In this document: piece by piece, positions 33,214-43,924 of the stretch
Layout of the letters: each line of letters opens with the position of its first letter
How positions within the stretch are numbered: position 1 is the stretch's first letter
From: Rhinopithecus roxellana
Lineage: Eukaryota; Chordata; Mammalia; Primates; Cercopithecidae
Direction: 5' to 3'
DNA length: 64,000 nucleotides
Assembly: GCF_007565055.1 (NCBI RefSeq)
Contig: NC_044552.1
Location: 150,369,859-150,433,858 of the forward strand
Position numbers and translations under genes: made by a program
The notes under the pieces: model-generated
Database searches by the model: none
What the model saw: only the letters and a program-made list of their open reading frames with translations
Told to the model about the DNA's origin: nothing

Positions 33214-33503
33214 GATTTATTTATTTATTTATAGTTGGGGTCCTTGCTCTGTTGCCCAGGCTGGAGTGCAGTAGCACAATTATAGCTCACTGTATCTTCA
33301 AACTCCTGAGCTCAAGTGTTCCTCCTGCCTCAGCCTCCTGAATAGCTAGAACTACAGGCGTGTACCACCATGCCTTTTTTTTTGTAGAGATGAGGTCTCC
33401 TCATGTTGCCCAGGCTGGTCTTGAACTCCTATCCTCAAGTGATCCTACTGTTTGAGTCTCCCAAAGTGCTGGGATTATAGACATGAGCCACTGCACCTGG
33501 CCA
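33214..33503 (-). mobile_element. Alu SINE (AluJ-like), minus strand
   Basis: (TTTA)n head, then antisense Alu with 'caattatagctcactgtatc' and 'gaactcctatcctcaagtgatcc' (abridged) and CACTGCACCTGGCC. The target duplication TAATCTAGA is present on both sides (about 33208-33216 and 33505-33513). Confidence 0.95.
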
Positions 33504-33513
33504 TAATCTAGAA

Positions 33514-34149
33514 TTTTGACTCTTCCACTTGGAAATGTACATCCATTGAAATATGAAAACAATTATTAAAAGAAACTTACAAGTCAGGGCAGTACATTTC
33601 AATCATTATCAGTCAAACTTCATCTCTTTCACATAAGACTATCGTAATAATTTATCTGAAATACAAAATCAGAACTTGAAAATAGTTTAATGGTTTTGTT
33701 GATTTTGTGAATGTCATAAAATTAAATGTCAATTATTCTTTTTAGTGTCAGAGAAAAATAATTTACATGAGAAACTTCTTACGTAAAACACATTAGGTAT
33801 GTATAAACAGTGTCAGTGTAATTGTGTGAAGAAAATAGCTCATTTCTACCAAATTTTTATAAAGTTTCAACATGTTTTAATTTAAGTTGTCTAATTTTGG
33901 TTGTCTAGTCAATTTAGCCTAATTTATAGTCTGAAATAACTGAATTCAATTATATCTGAATGACACAATAAAATATGTAAATCAATCACTGTATTTTTTC
34001 CCAATATGCTTTATATTTGTATTATACATCAAGTAAACAGTAGAGAGAAATACTATGTCTGAAGAGATAGAATAGAAATAAAAACTGGAAGATAGCTGAG
34101 ATCGTAATGGGTACCCTGTGCAGGCTAGATAGAGCTTGTTCAAGTTTTG
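33514..34149. other. AT-rich, no recognised feature
   Basis: AT-rich sequence between two Alu elements, without a gene or repeat I can name. Confidence 0.4.
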
Positions 34150-34446
34150 TTGTTTTTTTTTTCTGAGACGGAGTCTGGCTCTGTTGCCCAGGCTGGAGTA
34201 CAGTGGCACGATCTCGGCTCACTACAAGCTCCACCTCCTGGGTTCACACCATTCTCCTGCCTCAGCCTCCTGAGTAGCTGGGACTAGAGGCGCGTGCCAC
34301 CACGCCTGGCTAATATTTTTGTATTTTTAGTAGAGATGGGGTTTCACCGTGTTAGCCAGGATGGTCTCAATCTCCTAACCTCGTGATCCACCCATCTCGA
34401 CCTCCCAAAGTGTTGGGATTATGGGCCTGAGCCACCGCGCCCAGCC
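34150..34446 (-). mobile_element. AluY-like SINE, full length, minus strand
   Basis: T10 head, CTGAGACGGAGTCTGGC, both antisense monomers, ending GCCACCGCGCCCAGCC. Y-type words are 'gtgttagccaggatggtctc' and 'ctcctaacctcgtgatcc'. Confidence 0.95.
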
Positions 34447-34498
34447 TAGAGTGTTTTAAAAAGTATATCAAGATTCATATAGTGCCTCTGATGAAAAC

Positions 34499-34547
34499 TG
34501 CGTCATGGGAGTGGTTAAACATTTGAAGACTGGCTTTAATAAATACC
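34499..34547 (+). repeat. Copy 1 of a ~49-bp direct repeat (with 35409-35457)
   Basis: The shared core GTCATGGGAGTGGTTAAACA and the following GACT/GATT..GCTTTAATA occur again 910 bp downstream with about six mismatches (roughly 87% identity). Flanks do not align convincingly. Confidence 0.75.
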
Positions 34548-34799
34548 ATTAATGCTTTGTTAGCACAACAAGAAAAATATATTTCAGTTATTAAAGCAAA
34601 GATGAAAAAGGTTTTCACATACATATTCCTCTAGGTGAGTCCTACCCTGACTGTTAAAAATTCCAAGGAACGAAACTCCCACAGTCCCACAGAACTCCGG
34701 ATTCCCTTCCCTGGTCTAGTTCTTTTGCAAAAGCATTTATCAGCTTTAAATCATACGTTGTCATTGTTTGGTTATATTTATTGTTTGTTTCCTTTTCTC

Positions 34800-34925
34800 T
34801 ACACTGTAAGCCCATGAAGGGCAGAGATTTTTGTTGTTGTTGATTTTGGTCACTGATGTGCCTAGCCTAGTGCCTTCTACCTGGTAGATGGTCAATATAG
34901 AAACGTTTCTTGAATGAATGAATAT
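34800..34925 (+). repeat. L2 LINE 3'-tail fragment
   Basis: 'actgtaagcccatgaagggcagagattt' (abridged), 'gcctagcctagtgccttctacctggtag' (abridged) and 'tcttgaatgaatgaatat' give the L2 3' terminus in order. Confidence 0.7.
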
Positions 34926-36131
34926 ATAAACTAAATAAACAAAGTAGTGAAGGAAAAATAGAAAGTATTCAAGTAAAGAAATAAGATAAAAGTTGAAACA
35001 AAAATATAAAATAGCTATTCTAAGAGAAAAAACTATCAGTGTAATAAGTTATTGGAAAATGCACTTGTGGTTTGATGAGAAAGTTAAACAATGAAATGTT
35101 AAGATTTTTAAGTAGTTTGCATTCTGAAACTAGGTCAGAGGACATTTGTGAATCTCTGTGGATAAAGAAAATTCAGCCAACTAATTAAATATAGTGAGCT
35201 AATAACCAATTTTCATAACAGTCTAGTAGTAGAGAAATTACATATAGGTAAATGTCAGACAGTGTTAGGAGGGCTGGATACTTATGTGTCATTCATGTTA
35301 GTGCAGCAAAGGCTGACACAGGTCTTTGCACCATGAGTAATGGCAATAATGTTAAAAGAAGTTCTTTATGGAGACTCAGGTTAGGTGGCTTTATGGAGAC
35401 TTTAAAATTGTGTCATGGGAGTGGTTAAACATTTGGAGATTTGCTTTAATAGACACAATTCTAAAGTGTTAGAATACATCACAGTCACCTAAGGACCATG
35501 TAATGGATAAGGAGGTTTTTGGGAGAATTTTTGAGGACTCTCCATGTCTAATCATGGCTAACTCTGAGCCATCTTCAGGAAGATCCATGCCAAACAAATC
35601 ATATGCCAATAATTTTGGGATGTTTATTGATGATTTGGAAGTTCTTGGAATGATCTGATAAAAAATTTGTGCTGCAATACCTATACCCTGGTAAATGGCT
35701 ATCTAGGCATGCATGTTTATGTAATAATAATAGAGTTTAAAAAAAGGGGATCTATTTTACAATTTTTAAAGGATTGATTGATTAGTATATTTGTTTTACT
35801 GTGCTGTTAACTATTTTGATTCTTGCTCATGGCGCTGAGTGCTAACATTGGCGGGGACCAGGCTATCCTGTTTATAAAGATGCGGACAGCAGGCCTTTAC
35901 CATTCCTAAAGTGTTCCCATCTTCACGGGCAAAGTCCAGGCACAGAGGCGTGCAGCATTAATGACGGAGCCCCACATGGCACCCGAGTTGTGTGGAGGGA
36001 GACTCCATCCTGGTCTGGGATGTTCAAGGCCCAGCAGGTGATACATGAGCGCCAGCGAGGTCTCAGGACTTGGGAATTAGAGGGAGGAGCGGGGCCTGTG
36101 CAGATGGAGGGAAGTGGGGCCCGGAGGATGA
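34926..36131. other. AT-rich sequence, no recognised gene
   Basis: AT-rich up to about 35820, then GC-rich up to the telomeric block. Contains the second copy of the 49-bp direct repeat (35409-35457) and a doubled TTTATGGAGACT (35366 and 35391). No gene recognised. Confidence 0.4.
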
Positions 36132-36193
36132 CCTAACCCTAACCCTAACCCTAACCCTAACCCTAACCCTAACCCTAACCCTAACCCTAACCC
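36132..36193. repeat. Interstitial telomeric repeat (CCCTAA)n
   Basis: About ten head-to-tail CCCTAA units (TTAGGG on the minus strand), 62 bp, with no deviation until the final CCCGAAGCC. The C-rich strand is the plus strand, so the orientation matches a telomere lying to the left. Flanks are ordinary GC-rich sequence with no subtelomeric repeat that I recognise and no degenerate telomeric flank. This fits a short interstitial telomeric sequence of the kind attributed to double-strand-break repair or telomerase activity, not a fusion of chromosome ends. Confidence 0.98.
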
Positions 36194-38480
36194 GAAGCCT
36201 GAGCAATGCTGGAGTTGGGGGAGGAAGCACTCCCAGGCTGGGGGATGGCTGCTCTGAAGCTGCAACTCAAATCATGAGGTTGGAGAGGCCAAAAAGAGCT
36301 TAACGCTTGGAAAGCTTTGAGCACCAGCTCGGGTCTTTGGGTGGTGGGGTGGGAGGCTTGGGAATTCCTGCTGAGAATCATCAGGCCTGGGTGTGTCGAG
36401 CTGGGCAGGAACGGGAGGTGCTGTGGGCGCAGGAAAGAGGCAGTGAGTCCTGAGGCTCCCCAAAGGCGCAGGAATGGGGCAGTGTGAGGAGGCGCCCACA
36501 GTGCTGCAAGGAATAGACACCAAAAAGCCAAGGAGAAAGGAGCGGGGAAGGAGCCACAGCACCCATGCAGGCACCTGGGTGACGACAGAGGAGCTGGGCT
36601 GGATCCCCGGCCACTGGGAAATGCAGAGACGGGTATGGACAGGAGTCAGCCTGGAGGAGAGAGTTGAAGTTTGGAAAACGAAACAGAGGGAGATTCTATT
36701 AGAAGCCACACTTTCGCCATCAGGGAACATAAAACTGCTGGCCAAGGTCTGGCCAATTGTGAAGGGGACACATAGGGTGAGAAAGGCCATCCATCCATTG
36801 GTCAGGGCCCTGCAGGTGGGGGAGTGACAGCAGGTGATGGACCCTTAGGTGACAGACCTTTGCGGCAATCCCACCATGAAGCTCTCACGTCTCACGTCCA
36901 GGATGGGAGTCCAGGCATGAGGAGCGGGAGCTGCCCACCCACTCCCTCCGCTGTCTCGCTTGCTGTGACAGTCTCCATCTTTGGAGGAAGGCGCTGGAGT
37001 CAGGGTTCCTAGCCAGTGGGATGGAAGCGTGGTGGCCTCATCTACACCAGGGGCCTCCTTCGGACAATCCTGCCTGTGTGATGCATTCCCTACGGGAAGA
37101 CTGAGCTCTGGGCGACTTTCAGCAGGCAGGCTGGAAGTCCTGGCCACTCACAGGGTAATGATACTTCAGGCTTGCCTCACTGACTGTGTTTGTGAAGAAG
37201 CATCACCTCTCTTCTCTTCCTCTTCGTCCGCCTTTATTGCCCCAGCATTTCACATCCTCGTGGTGAAGGGTGACAGGAAACCCTCTAGGTGTGCAGGGAT
37301 CTCTGGTACATGTATCAGGTGAAAAATCTGAGACTGTTCCAGGGTACAATGTTCCACTGCAATGGAGGGGCGTCAGCCTCAAGCCAGCTTAGGAGCAGGC
37401 AGGGTTCTTACACCACCCCCTGCGTGGTAAAAACTAGCCCAGTTCGCATTTCTGTAGTCCACCTTTGGTCATTCCTTCTATTTATTCAGCTAAAACTTGG
37501 TCCCTGAACAAAGCTAAATAAAATCTTGGCATAGTGTGCTGCCTATCACAGAGGAGGACTGAGGACTGAGAGATACTATCTCTTGAAAAATAAGACCATT
37601 TTACAGAAATGGTAACAACATTGGTAGCAGCAACATCTCTCTTCAAATACAGCCACACAGTAATTACAGTCAAAATTTAACCTGAGGAAAAAGGAAAGAA
37701 AACTTGAAAAATAATATGTGCATTTTTAGTTCATTTTGATAAAACAGAGAGGGAGGCCGGGAGGCTGGGCTCTGAGTCCAGGAGCATCCCGAGAAACGAA
37801 TGTCGATTTTGCGAATGCATCATTCATGGGGCAAGGATAAGTTCTCCACACAGATGACTCCAATCAGCCCTCCAAGCCCTGCGTGGCTTAGTGAACATTT
37901 CCAGGGCCTTTCAAACAGGGTCCTCAGTCACTCTTTGGAGGGAGGTCTGGGGAGCAGTGAGGGGCCAAGGAAGGGGCTCTGCTCGGACTTCTCTGCATGC
38001 TGACACATGGGATCAGAGGTGAGTGCCCAGGTCAGAAGTGTGGCCTGTTGGTGGGTGAGGGCATTTTCCTGGGGGGACTGCTGTGAAACTCAGGCGCCTG
38101 GCGACAAACCACCCCAGGCAGTTTTTTTCCCAGGGCAGGGTATGGCTGTCCTCTGGAGAGGGTGACCCTTCTTTCTTTGGCTAGCCCCTGAGGTTCTCCT
38201 CTCTCCATGGGGCCCGTGGTGCACCCCTATCTTGGAAGGGAGGCCCGACAGGGAGGGGAGTTCCTGAGCCACCTCTGGTTCCCACTTCCCGTGGTGAAAA
38301 CCTCCCAGTATCAAAAGAAACCTCGGGTGGCCACAGGGGCAGGTGCAGAGGGGCTACCAGTCCAGCTGCCACTGCTCCCCGGCTCTGGGCCAGCGCTTCC
38401 CCTAGCACCCCTGAGGAGCCGTCTCTGCATCTCAAGGAGGGAGAGGGAACCTGGCTGAGAGCACCTGGAGGCTTGAGCAG
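36194..38480. other. No recognised gene
   Basis: GC-rich to about 37150, then mixed. Overlapping open frames of up to 172 codons (36272-36790, -) and 117 codons (36474-36827, +) sit opposite each other and have no recognisable family. The interval ends at the 5' breakpoint of the SPTLC2 pseudogene. Confidence 0.4.
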
Positions 38481-38483
38481 AGG

Positions 38484-39884
38484 GTCCATCATGTTACACA
38501 GAATGAGTAAATGGCACAAAAGAGCATTTCATGAAGCTATAGGAGAAACACCCGTGCTGGGTGCCATGCTCACATGCATATGAGGGGTCTGGTGTACTTG
38601 CCCTCTTTGAAAATCTTTGATATCTTGAGGCATTGGAGAATTGAAAGGCATCACCATGCAACAGAAAGAGAACAAAAGGGCTTTGTGCCATTGTATCAGG
38701 ATCTGAAAATTTGTATACACAGAACCTCTATGTGAGACTCAGAGACAACCACAATGGACCAGTCTGTAGTGAGCCAGGGTGGACATGCTGCAGAGATGGT
38801 CTCCTGTCTATAGCTGTCCTCCGTGTCCTCCGGGCATACAGGGAACAGGATTAAAGGTGCCAGAGATGTGGGTCCCTACGGCGATCTTGGACCTGCACAG
38901 AAGACTGGATTATGCAACAAGCAGCCAGCAAAGTTCCAGAGGAGGACGGAGTTGGAGTGTGCAGCCCTCGGCAGGACTTTGGAGGCCTGGGCAACACCAA
39001 GAACCAGAGAGGCTTGCAGCGCAGTTCTGGGCTCTGTGGCACGTGGCATGGGATCTGCAGTAAATTCAGTGAACGGCAGGCAGGACCTGGGCGAGCTGTT
39101 GCAAGTTGCCGTTGTTGACGGTCAGTCTCGGATGCGAAGGCCCTGGAAGAAGACTCTAATCCTTGTGGAAGGAAGACACGGCATGAGGAGTCTATTGTTG
39201 ACCTTCCTGAAGCGGTTGCCCTCAAGAAGAAACACGAGGCATCCTTGCATCTGGCCGAGGCCCACGGCATGGGGGCCCGGGCCCTGCAGCCGAGCTGCTG
39301 TGGAATACCTCAGCCTGGATCCCGAGGTTGCGGTTGCTGACGATGGGAGCATCGGCGAAGAACCCCCGTGCTTCAGGAGGACGCATTGAAGGCAAGGAGG
39401 AGCGGACCGGCTCTCCGTGGACTCCTTCTCTCAGTGCCACGCACGCCACCCCGCCGTCACCACCTGCAGGGCCGCGATCCCTCTGTGGGGTGTGTCACGG
39501 AGAGGGATGGCGCAGCCCCGGTAAAGAGCGTGCGCAGCCTTTAGCGGTAAAACACCCAGCATTTCAGAAGAGCCTGGGAGAGATGCGCTTCCTTACCTAC
39601 GGCAGCAAAGATTGTCTGGCGCTCTGCGGGCTGCCGAAATTGGTGCCTTTGGACCAGCTGCTGGAGCAGAACCTCGGTGTGGCTGGGGTGGGATCTCCTG
39701 CCACCTCAGTGATTGAGTCCAGAGCCAGGCTCGCCTGCATGAACTCATGCCAAAGAAATATCGCCTGCTGCTTTAAAGGCGAGACGAAGCTGGGGACCGA
39801 TTGCAGCCGGAGCATTCCTGTCATCTGTTGGTGCCTCTACTGGAGAGGCCCCTGGACGAGGCTACGCGTGAAGAAACAGAAGAC
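38484..39884 (+). pseudogene. SPTLC2: SPTLC2 processed pseudogene (5'-truncated, frameshifted)
   Basis: The parent gene encodes the PLP-dependent subunit 2 of ER serine palmitoyltransferase, which condenses serine with palmitoyl-CoA to start sphingolipid synthesis. Translation across changing frames tracks the parent in order: IHHVTQN near 38486; the block ending YWRIEKCHHATE (38615-38660); GNIIKG-like GNRIKGARDVG (about 38840); AAASKVPEEDGVGVCS-like (about 38915); RMRRPWKKTLILVEG (about 39130); ESIVDLPEAVALKKK (about 39188); VEYLSLDPE (about 39300); IESRARL (about 39712); and the C-terminal LVPLLERPLDEATREETED (39828-39884). No introns remain. It starts near parent residue 45, lacks about 39 residues before RRPWKK, and needs at least six frame changes. 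The parental stop position reads TGG. The codon aligned with the cofactor lysine is still AAG (about 39343), but the locus cannot encode an enzyme. The C-terminus fits SPTLC2 better than SPTLC3. Confidence 0.92.
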
Positions 39885-40280
39885 TGGGTCTCTCTTGTGC
39901 TCCCTTAGAGGAACTGTCCCTCACTCAGGACAGTGTGTGGCCTTTCTGAGCCAGTTCAAGGAACTGTGGCCATCTCACATAAAAGACATTGCCTCAGCTA
40001 CTGAAGGTGGCCGCTTCACTCTGAGCGGCGTTTTGCAAACTGTAAGAAAAGGTTCACATCCTTCCTTTGCTAAACCTCACCTTTAACAATGAAAGTGACT
40101 CCCCTTGCTTTTCTGGTTCATTAAACAAATGTTTCATTTTAAAGAAATCCAGAAATCTAGGAATGTCACATCCTTGCAATTTTAAGAGTCCACTAGTACA
40201 GGGTTATCAAAAATGCAAGTGGAAAAGCACGTCGGCCGGTGAGTCAGCAGATTGTCATCATAAATAAAATGCCCACTGGG
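39885..40280 (+). pseudogene. SPTLC2: Probable 3'-UTR part of the SPTLC2 pseudogene
   Basis: Continues without a break from the lost stop codon and is unlike the repeats on its right. An AATAAA lies at about 40263-40268 but no poly-A tail follows, and a MIR-like element begins near 40285. I infer that part or all of this segment descends from the SPTLC2 3' UTR. I cannot verify the UTR from memory, so the right end of the retrocopy is not fixed. Confidence 0.5.
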
Positions 40281-40284
40281 TGCC

Positions 40285-40440
40285 ATGTGCCACTTTACCT
40301 CCAAACCTCATAGCAGCACTATGGGGCAGGAGCTCCTGTTTCTAGTTTATAGGGGAAGACTTGAGGTCCTGGGGCTTTAAGCATCTTGTACAGGCAGATT
40401 TGTCTGACTTCAGAGAACTTGCACCAACAAACTGAAAGAT
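40285..40440 (+). repeat. MIR SINE fragment
   Basis: 'aacctcatagcagcactatggggcagg' (abridged), 'gtttctagtttataggggaagacttgagg' (abridged) and 'cttgtacaggcag' follow the MIR core. Confidence 0.55.
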
Positions 40441-40800
40441 GTTGTTTCTGCTCATTTCTAGTTAGGGCGTGGGCAAGCGTATGACGGAAGAACACTATCA
40501 GCCTCCATGGGAAACACTCCAGGAGCCGGTGTGGGTCCAAATATATAGTTCATAGCTGCTGAACAAAAGCCAGGGTAAGTGCAACGAGCTTACCTAAAAA
40601 GACCTACACATCATAGTTTGTGGCATGTGAGGTTGATCCTCTATTGGGAAAATAGATCAAATTACCAAAATGATTAAGTTACATCTGTAAAACGTAGTCT
40701 CAGATCAGTTGACCCCAGGCCAGCCCATACCCACACGTCACTGAGTGAGCCCACTCAGGGCCCTTGGGAGGAAAAACTGGAGGACGAATCATTCACTTAG
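40441..40800. other. No recognised feature
   Basis: Short mixed-composition interval between a MIR and an LTR. Nothing recognised. Confidence 0.35.
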
Positions 40801-41216
40801 TGCCTGAGGTAGTTCAGGTGCTTGTCTCCTCCAAGTCTCATGTTGAGATTTGGTCCCCAGTGTTGGGGGTGGGACCTGGTGGGAGGGGTTGGGTCACCGG
40901 GGTGGATCTCTCATGCATGGGTGGGTGTTATCCTTGCAGTAATGAGTGACTTCTCTATCAGTTCACATGAGACCTGGTTTTTAACTATAGAGTGGCACTT
41001 CCTCTCCTATCTCTCTTGCTCCCTCTCACACCACGTGATGCCAGCTCTCCTTCACCTTCTGCTATGAGTGGAAGCTTCCTGAGGCCTCACCAGATGCGCA
41101 TGCTGGTTCTATGCTTCTTGCACAGCCTGCAGAGCTGTGAGCCAAACAAACCTCTTTTCTTTATAAATCACCCAGCCTCGGGGATTCCTTTATAGCAATG
41201 CAAACGGACTAATACA
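40801..41216 (+). mobile_element. MSTB-type MaLR LTR, plus strand
   Basis: Ordered blocks 'gtctcctccaagtctcatgttg' (abridged), 'gtgggacctggtgggagggg', 'gtggatctctcatgcatggg', 'tctctcttgctccctctcac', 'ccttctgctatgagtggaag', 'gcctcaccagatgcgc', 'caaacaaacctcttttctttataaatcacccagcc' (abridged) and the terminus CAAACGGACTAATACA identify an MST-B class LTR of full length. Confidence 0.92.
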
Positions 41217-42240
41217 GTGCATGAAGGTGAAGTATTTATTACTGGTTAAGAGTCAGATCTGGGAGGGATCTCCAGATGCTGCAGATGGGGGGCCTCCTCT
41301 AAGCCAAGTGCCCTGCCCCACGTCTACCTGAATCCATCTTTGAGCCCAGAGACTCTCAGTCAGAGACCACAGGCACACAGCCCTGTAGCCCCTGCAACTC
41401 TGTCTCTGTTGTGAAGAAAACACAGGATGACAAGCAAAGCAGAGCAATCCTCATGAGTTTGATGATTTATGTCACACCGTGGCTCACCTGTGATGTGTGG
41501 AGCTGCAAGTGAACTCACGTCTGTCCGCCCATGTCAGAGGGAAGAAAACCAAGGTTGAAGTCCAGAAATAAAGATCCTCTGTACCCAACTCAGGGATTGC
41601 TTTAACTCTTGGAATTTAGATTCATCCCCAAAGAGTCCACATTCCTAATGGCGAAGATCGAATTCTAATGAAAAGATTGATAGGAAATTCTGATTCAGCT
41701 TGGCTCTGTTTTCATGTGCAAATTACTCTTCTTAATTGAGGCCAAGGTATATTTTAAAATCTTGCTTTTCGGTCCTGAGGGCTGTTGCAGTGCTTTAAAG
41801 TCTGGAGGGGACAGCCCAGAGTGTGAAATTTTTCTCTAAGAGACTGATTTTATGATTAATTTAAGTATCCTGGGCCAGTGAATTTCTTTGAAGACGACAT
41901 TCGCAGTAACTAATATAGGAGTCGAAGTCCACTGGGACTGAGCAAAAAACCAGCCAGGGGTTCAGCCAGAATTCAAAGCACCTTTGATGAGAACTCTGGT
42001 TTTCCAGTGACACACTCCTCTCTACGCTCTGAAGTGGAGTACGAAAAACACAAGCATTTGAGCAGGCAGGATCTTTTCACCTCCGGAAGGGGGAATAGAC
42101 TTTGTCTTCCATTTGCTCCCTTAGACCAGATGTCACCTCTTCCAGGATGGCTGCTGTCCCCAGTCCTGTCTCAAGGAGGCCTGTGACATCTCTCCCACCC
42201 CTGGCAGTTCATGGAGGGCTGGAGTTGTTCCCAACAGTAT
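41217..42240. other. No recognised feature
   Basis: Single-copy-looking mixed sequence without gene or repeat calls. Confidence 0.4.
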
Positions 42241-42405
42241 CAAGTAGGCATAATCATCCTAATATCTTTCATTTCTAAAATGAGGACACGAAAGTAATAG
42301 GGAGGTTAAACTACTTGCCCAAGGTTGTGTGACCTGGAATGGGAGGCTGGAATCCAAGCCCACTCTGGTTCCCCAGCTCAGGTTTATTTTACAACACCAA
42401 CTGGT
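42241..42405 (+). repeat. MIR SINE fragment
   Basis: 'cataatcatcctaatatctttcatttctaaaatgagg' (abridged), 'gggaggttaaactacttgcccaaggttg' (abridged) and 'gaggctggaatccaagcccac' (abridged) reproduce the MIR core and 3' part in order. Confidence 0.75.
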
Positions 42406-42925
42406 TTCAACATTTATTAAAGTCAGGGAACTGTTTTGTCAAATGAGATTGAAAGTGGAAATCCAGTCTGTATGTCTAGGAATCGGAGCTGGGTGTGGGG
42501 GCCAGGTCTCTGGGGTGCCCTCACTTTTCCTCCTTGGGTTTCCGGAGACGATTGGAGTCGCACGTACCTCACCGCACCGAGTGGAGAGCAGCAGGGTGGC
42601 AGGGAAGTGCACTGTCTCTGTGCTTGGCCACTGATGGCGCACCTGGCCCAGCAAGGTCCTGGCAACCGATGTCCATGACATAGTAACTCCTCAGGATTCC
42701 AATACTGTTGTGTGATGATTCTGGTACGAGTATAATGTACGCAGTCCCTCTTGATGGTTATGGGGTTGCTCTGCTGTCTTTTTCCAATCTTTATGTTCCT
42801 CTTCCAGCAAGAAGTAGGGAAAACGATCTTGCTGTTGTCAGCCACAATCGTGTACACAAAATAGAATATTTAAGGCCATACAAATAGAATCTGGCTTTTA
42901 AAAATGCCTTAATAAAGTAGCATAG

Positions 42926-43208
42926 GGTCCGGGCGCGGTGGTTCAAGCCTGTAATCCCAGCACTTTGGGAGGCCGAAACGGGTGGATCATGAGGTCAGGA
43001 GATTGAGACCATCCTGGCTAACAAGGTGAAACCCCGTCTCTATTAAAAAATACAAAAAACTAGCTGGGCGAGGTGGCGGGCACCTGTAGTCCCAGCTACT
43101 CGGGAGGCTGAGGCAGGAGAATGGCAGGAACCCGGGAGGCGGAGCTTGCAATGAGCTGAGATCAGGCCACTGCACTCCAGTCTGGGCGACAGAGCGAGAC
43201 TCTGTCTC
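42926..43208 (+). mobile_element. AluY-lineage SINE with unusual diagnostic bases
   Basis: Full-length dimeric Alu. The target duplication AATAAAGTAGCATA is perfect (42911-42924 and 43245-43258). It carries TTCAAGCCTG, GAAACGGGTGG, AAAAAATACAAAAAACTAG, GGGCGAGGTGGCGGG and GAGATCAGGCCACTGC. Several of these differ from the common AluY and resemble variants I associate with catarrhine AluY offshoots, notably Old World monkey AluYR. Subfamily is left open. Confidence 0.95.
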
Positions 43209-43214
43209 AAAAAA

Positions 43215-43249
<35 letters not shown>

Positions 43250-43250
43250 A
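43209..43250. repeat. (AAAT)n tail microsatellite of the AluY
   Basis: About ten AAAT units grown from the Alu 3' tail, merging with the target-site duplication. Confidence 0.97.
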
Positions 43251-43258
43251 GTAGCATA

Positions 43259-43550
43259 AAATGGGGGGAAGTGGGGTGAGCCTCAGCGGTTGTTCTGAAG
43301 ACAGCAGCAGTGACCACAGCTGCAGGTTTCAGAGCAGCATCCAGCACACAGTGTGCATATTTGCAGGGCAGACCATAGGAGAGTCTGTGCTCACCAGTTT
43401 ATAGGACAGGCCTCACTGTCCTGTTGGCTGCTGCAGAATCCAGCACCCTGGTGTCTTGGTTCCTGCTCATTCCATGTGTCCCTTAGGGGCCACCTGTGAG
43501 TCCTCTGGGGCTACATTGTCCTCATCTGGGACCAGGCCTGGCAAAGCCAG
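43259..43550. other. No recognised feature
   Basis: GC-moderate sequence between an Alu and a MaLR LTR. Nothing recognised. Confidence 0.35.
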
Positions 43551-43924
43551 TGTCTGAGTCCATCCTCACACTGCTAATAATGACATCCCCGAGACTGGGT
43601 AATTTATAAGGAAAGAGGGTTAATTGACTCACAGTTATGCATGGCTGGGGAGGCCTCAAGAGACTTACAATCATGGTGGAAGGGGAAGCAAACATGTCCT
43701 TCTTCACATGGCAGCAGCAAAGAGAAATGCAGAGTGAAGAGGGAGGAAGCCCCTTATAAAACCATCAGATCTCATGAAAACTCACTCGTTATCATGAGAA
43801 GAGCCTGGAGGTAACTGCCCCATGATTCAATTACCTCCCACCAGGTCCCTCCCACGACACCTGGGGATTATGGGAACTACAATTCAAGATGAGATTTGGG
43901 CAGGGACACAGCCAAACCATATCA
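43551..43924 (-). mobile_element. MSTA/THE1-class MaLR solo LTR, minus strand
   Basis: Plus-strand ends TGTCTGAGTCCATCCTC and CAGCCAAACCATATCA, 374 bp. Blocks 'gagactgggtaatttataag', 'gaggcctcaagagacttac', 'accatcagatctcatgaaaactc' (abridged), 'ccatgattcaattacctccc' and 'gacacctggggattatgg' fit. Near-identical 5-bp flanks GCCAG (43546-43550) and GCCAA (43925-43929) look like the target duplication. Confidence 0.93.

Noticed and set aside
36070..36303. Leu-Thr and Leu-Gly repeat proteins
   Set aside because: They are translations of the telomeric CCCTAA/TTAGGG block.
38823..39389. 188-codon open frame as a novel gene
   Set aside because: Parts of three reading frames in this interval match SPTLC2 in order, so it is a frameshifted pseudogene and the frame is fortuitous.
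39328..40086. 252-codon open frame as an intact gene
   Set aside because: Only short sections match SPTLC2 in this frame (around the cofactor lysine and IESRAR), while the C-terminal match lies in another frame and the parental stop is lost.
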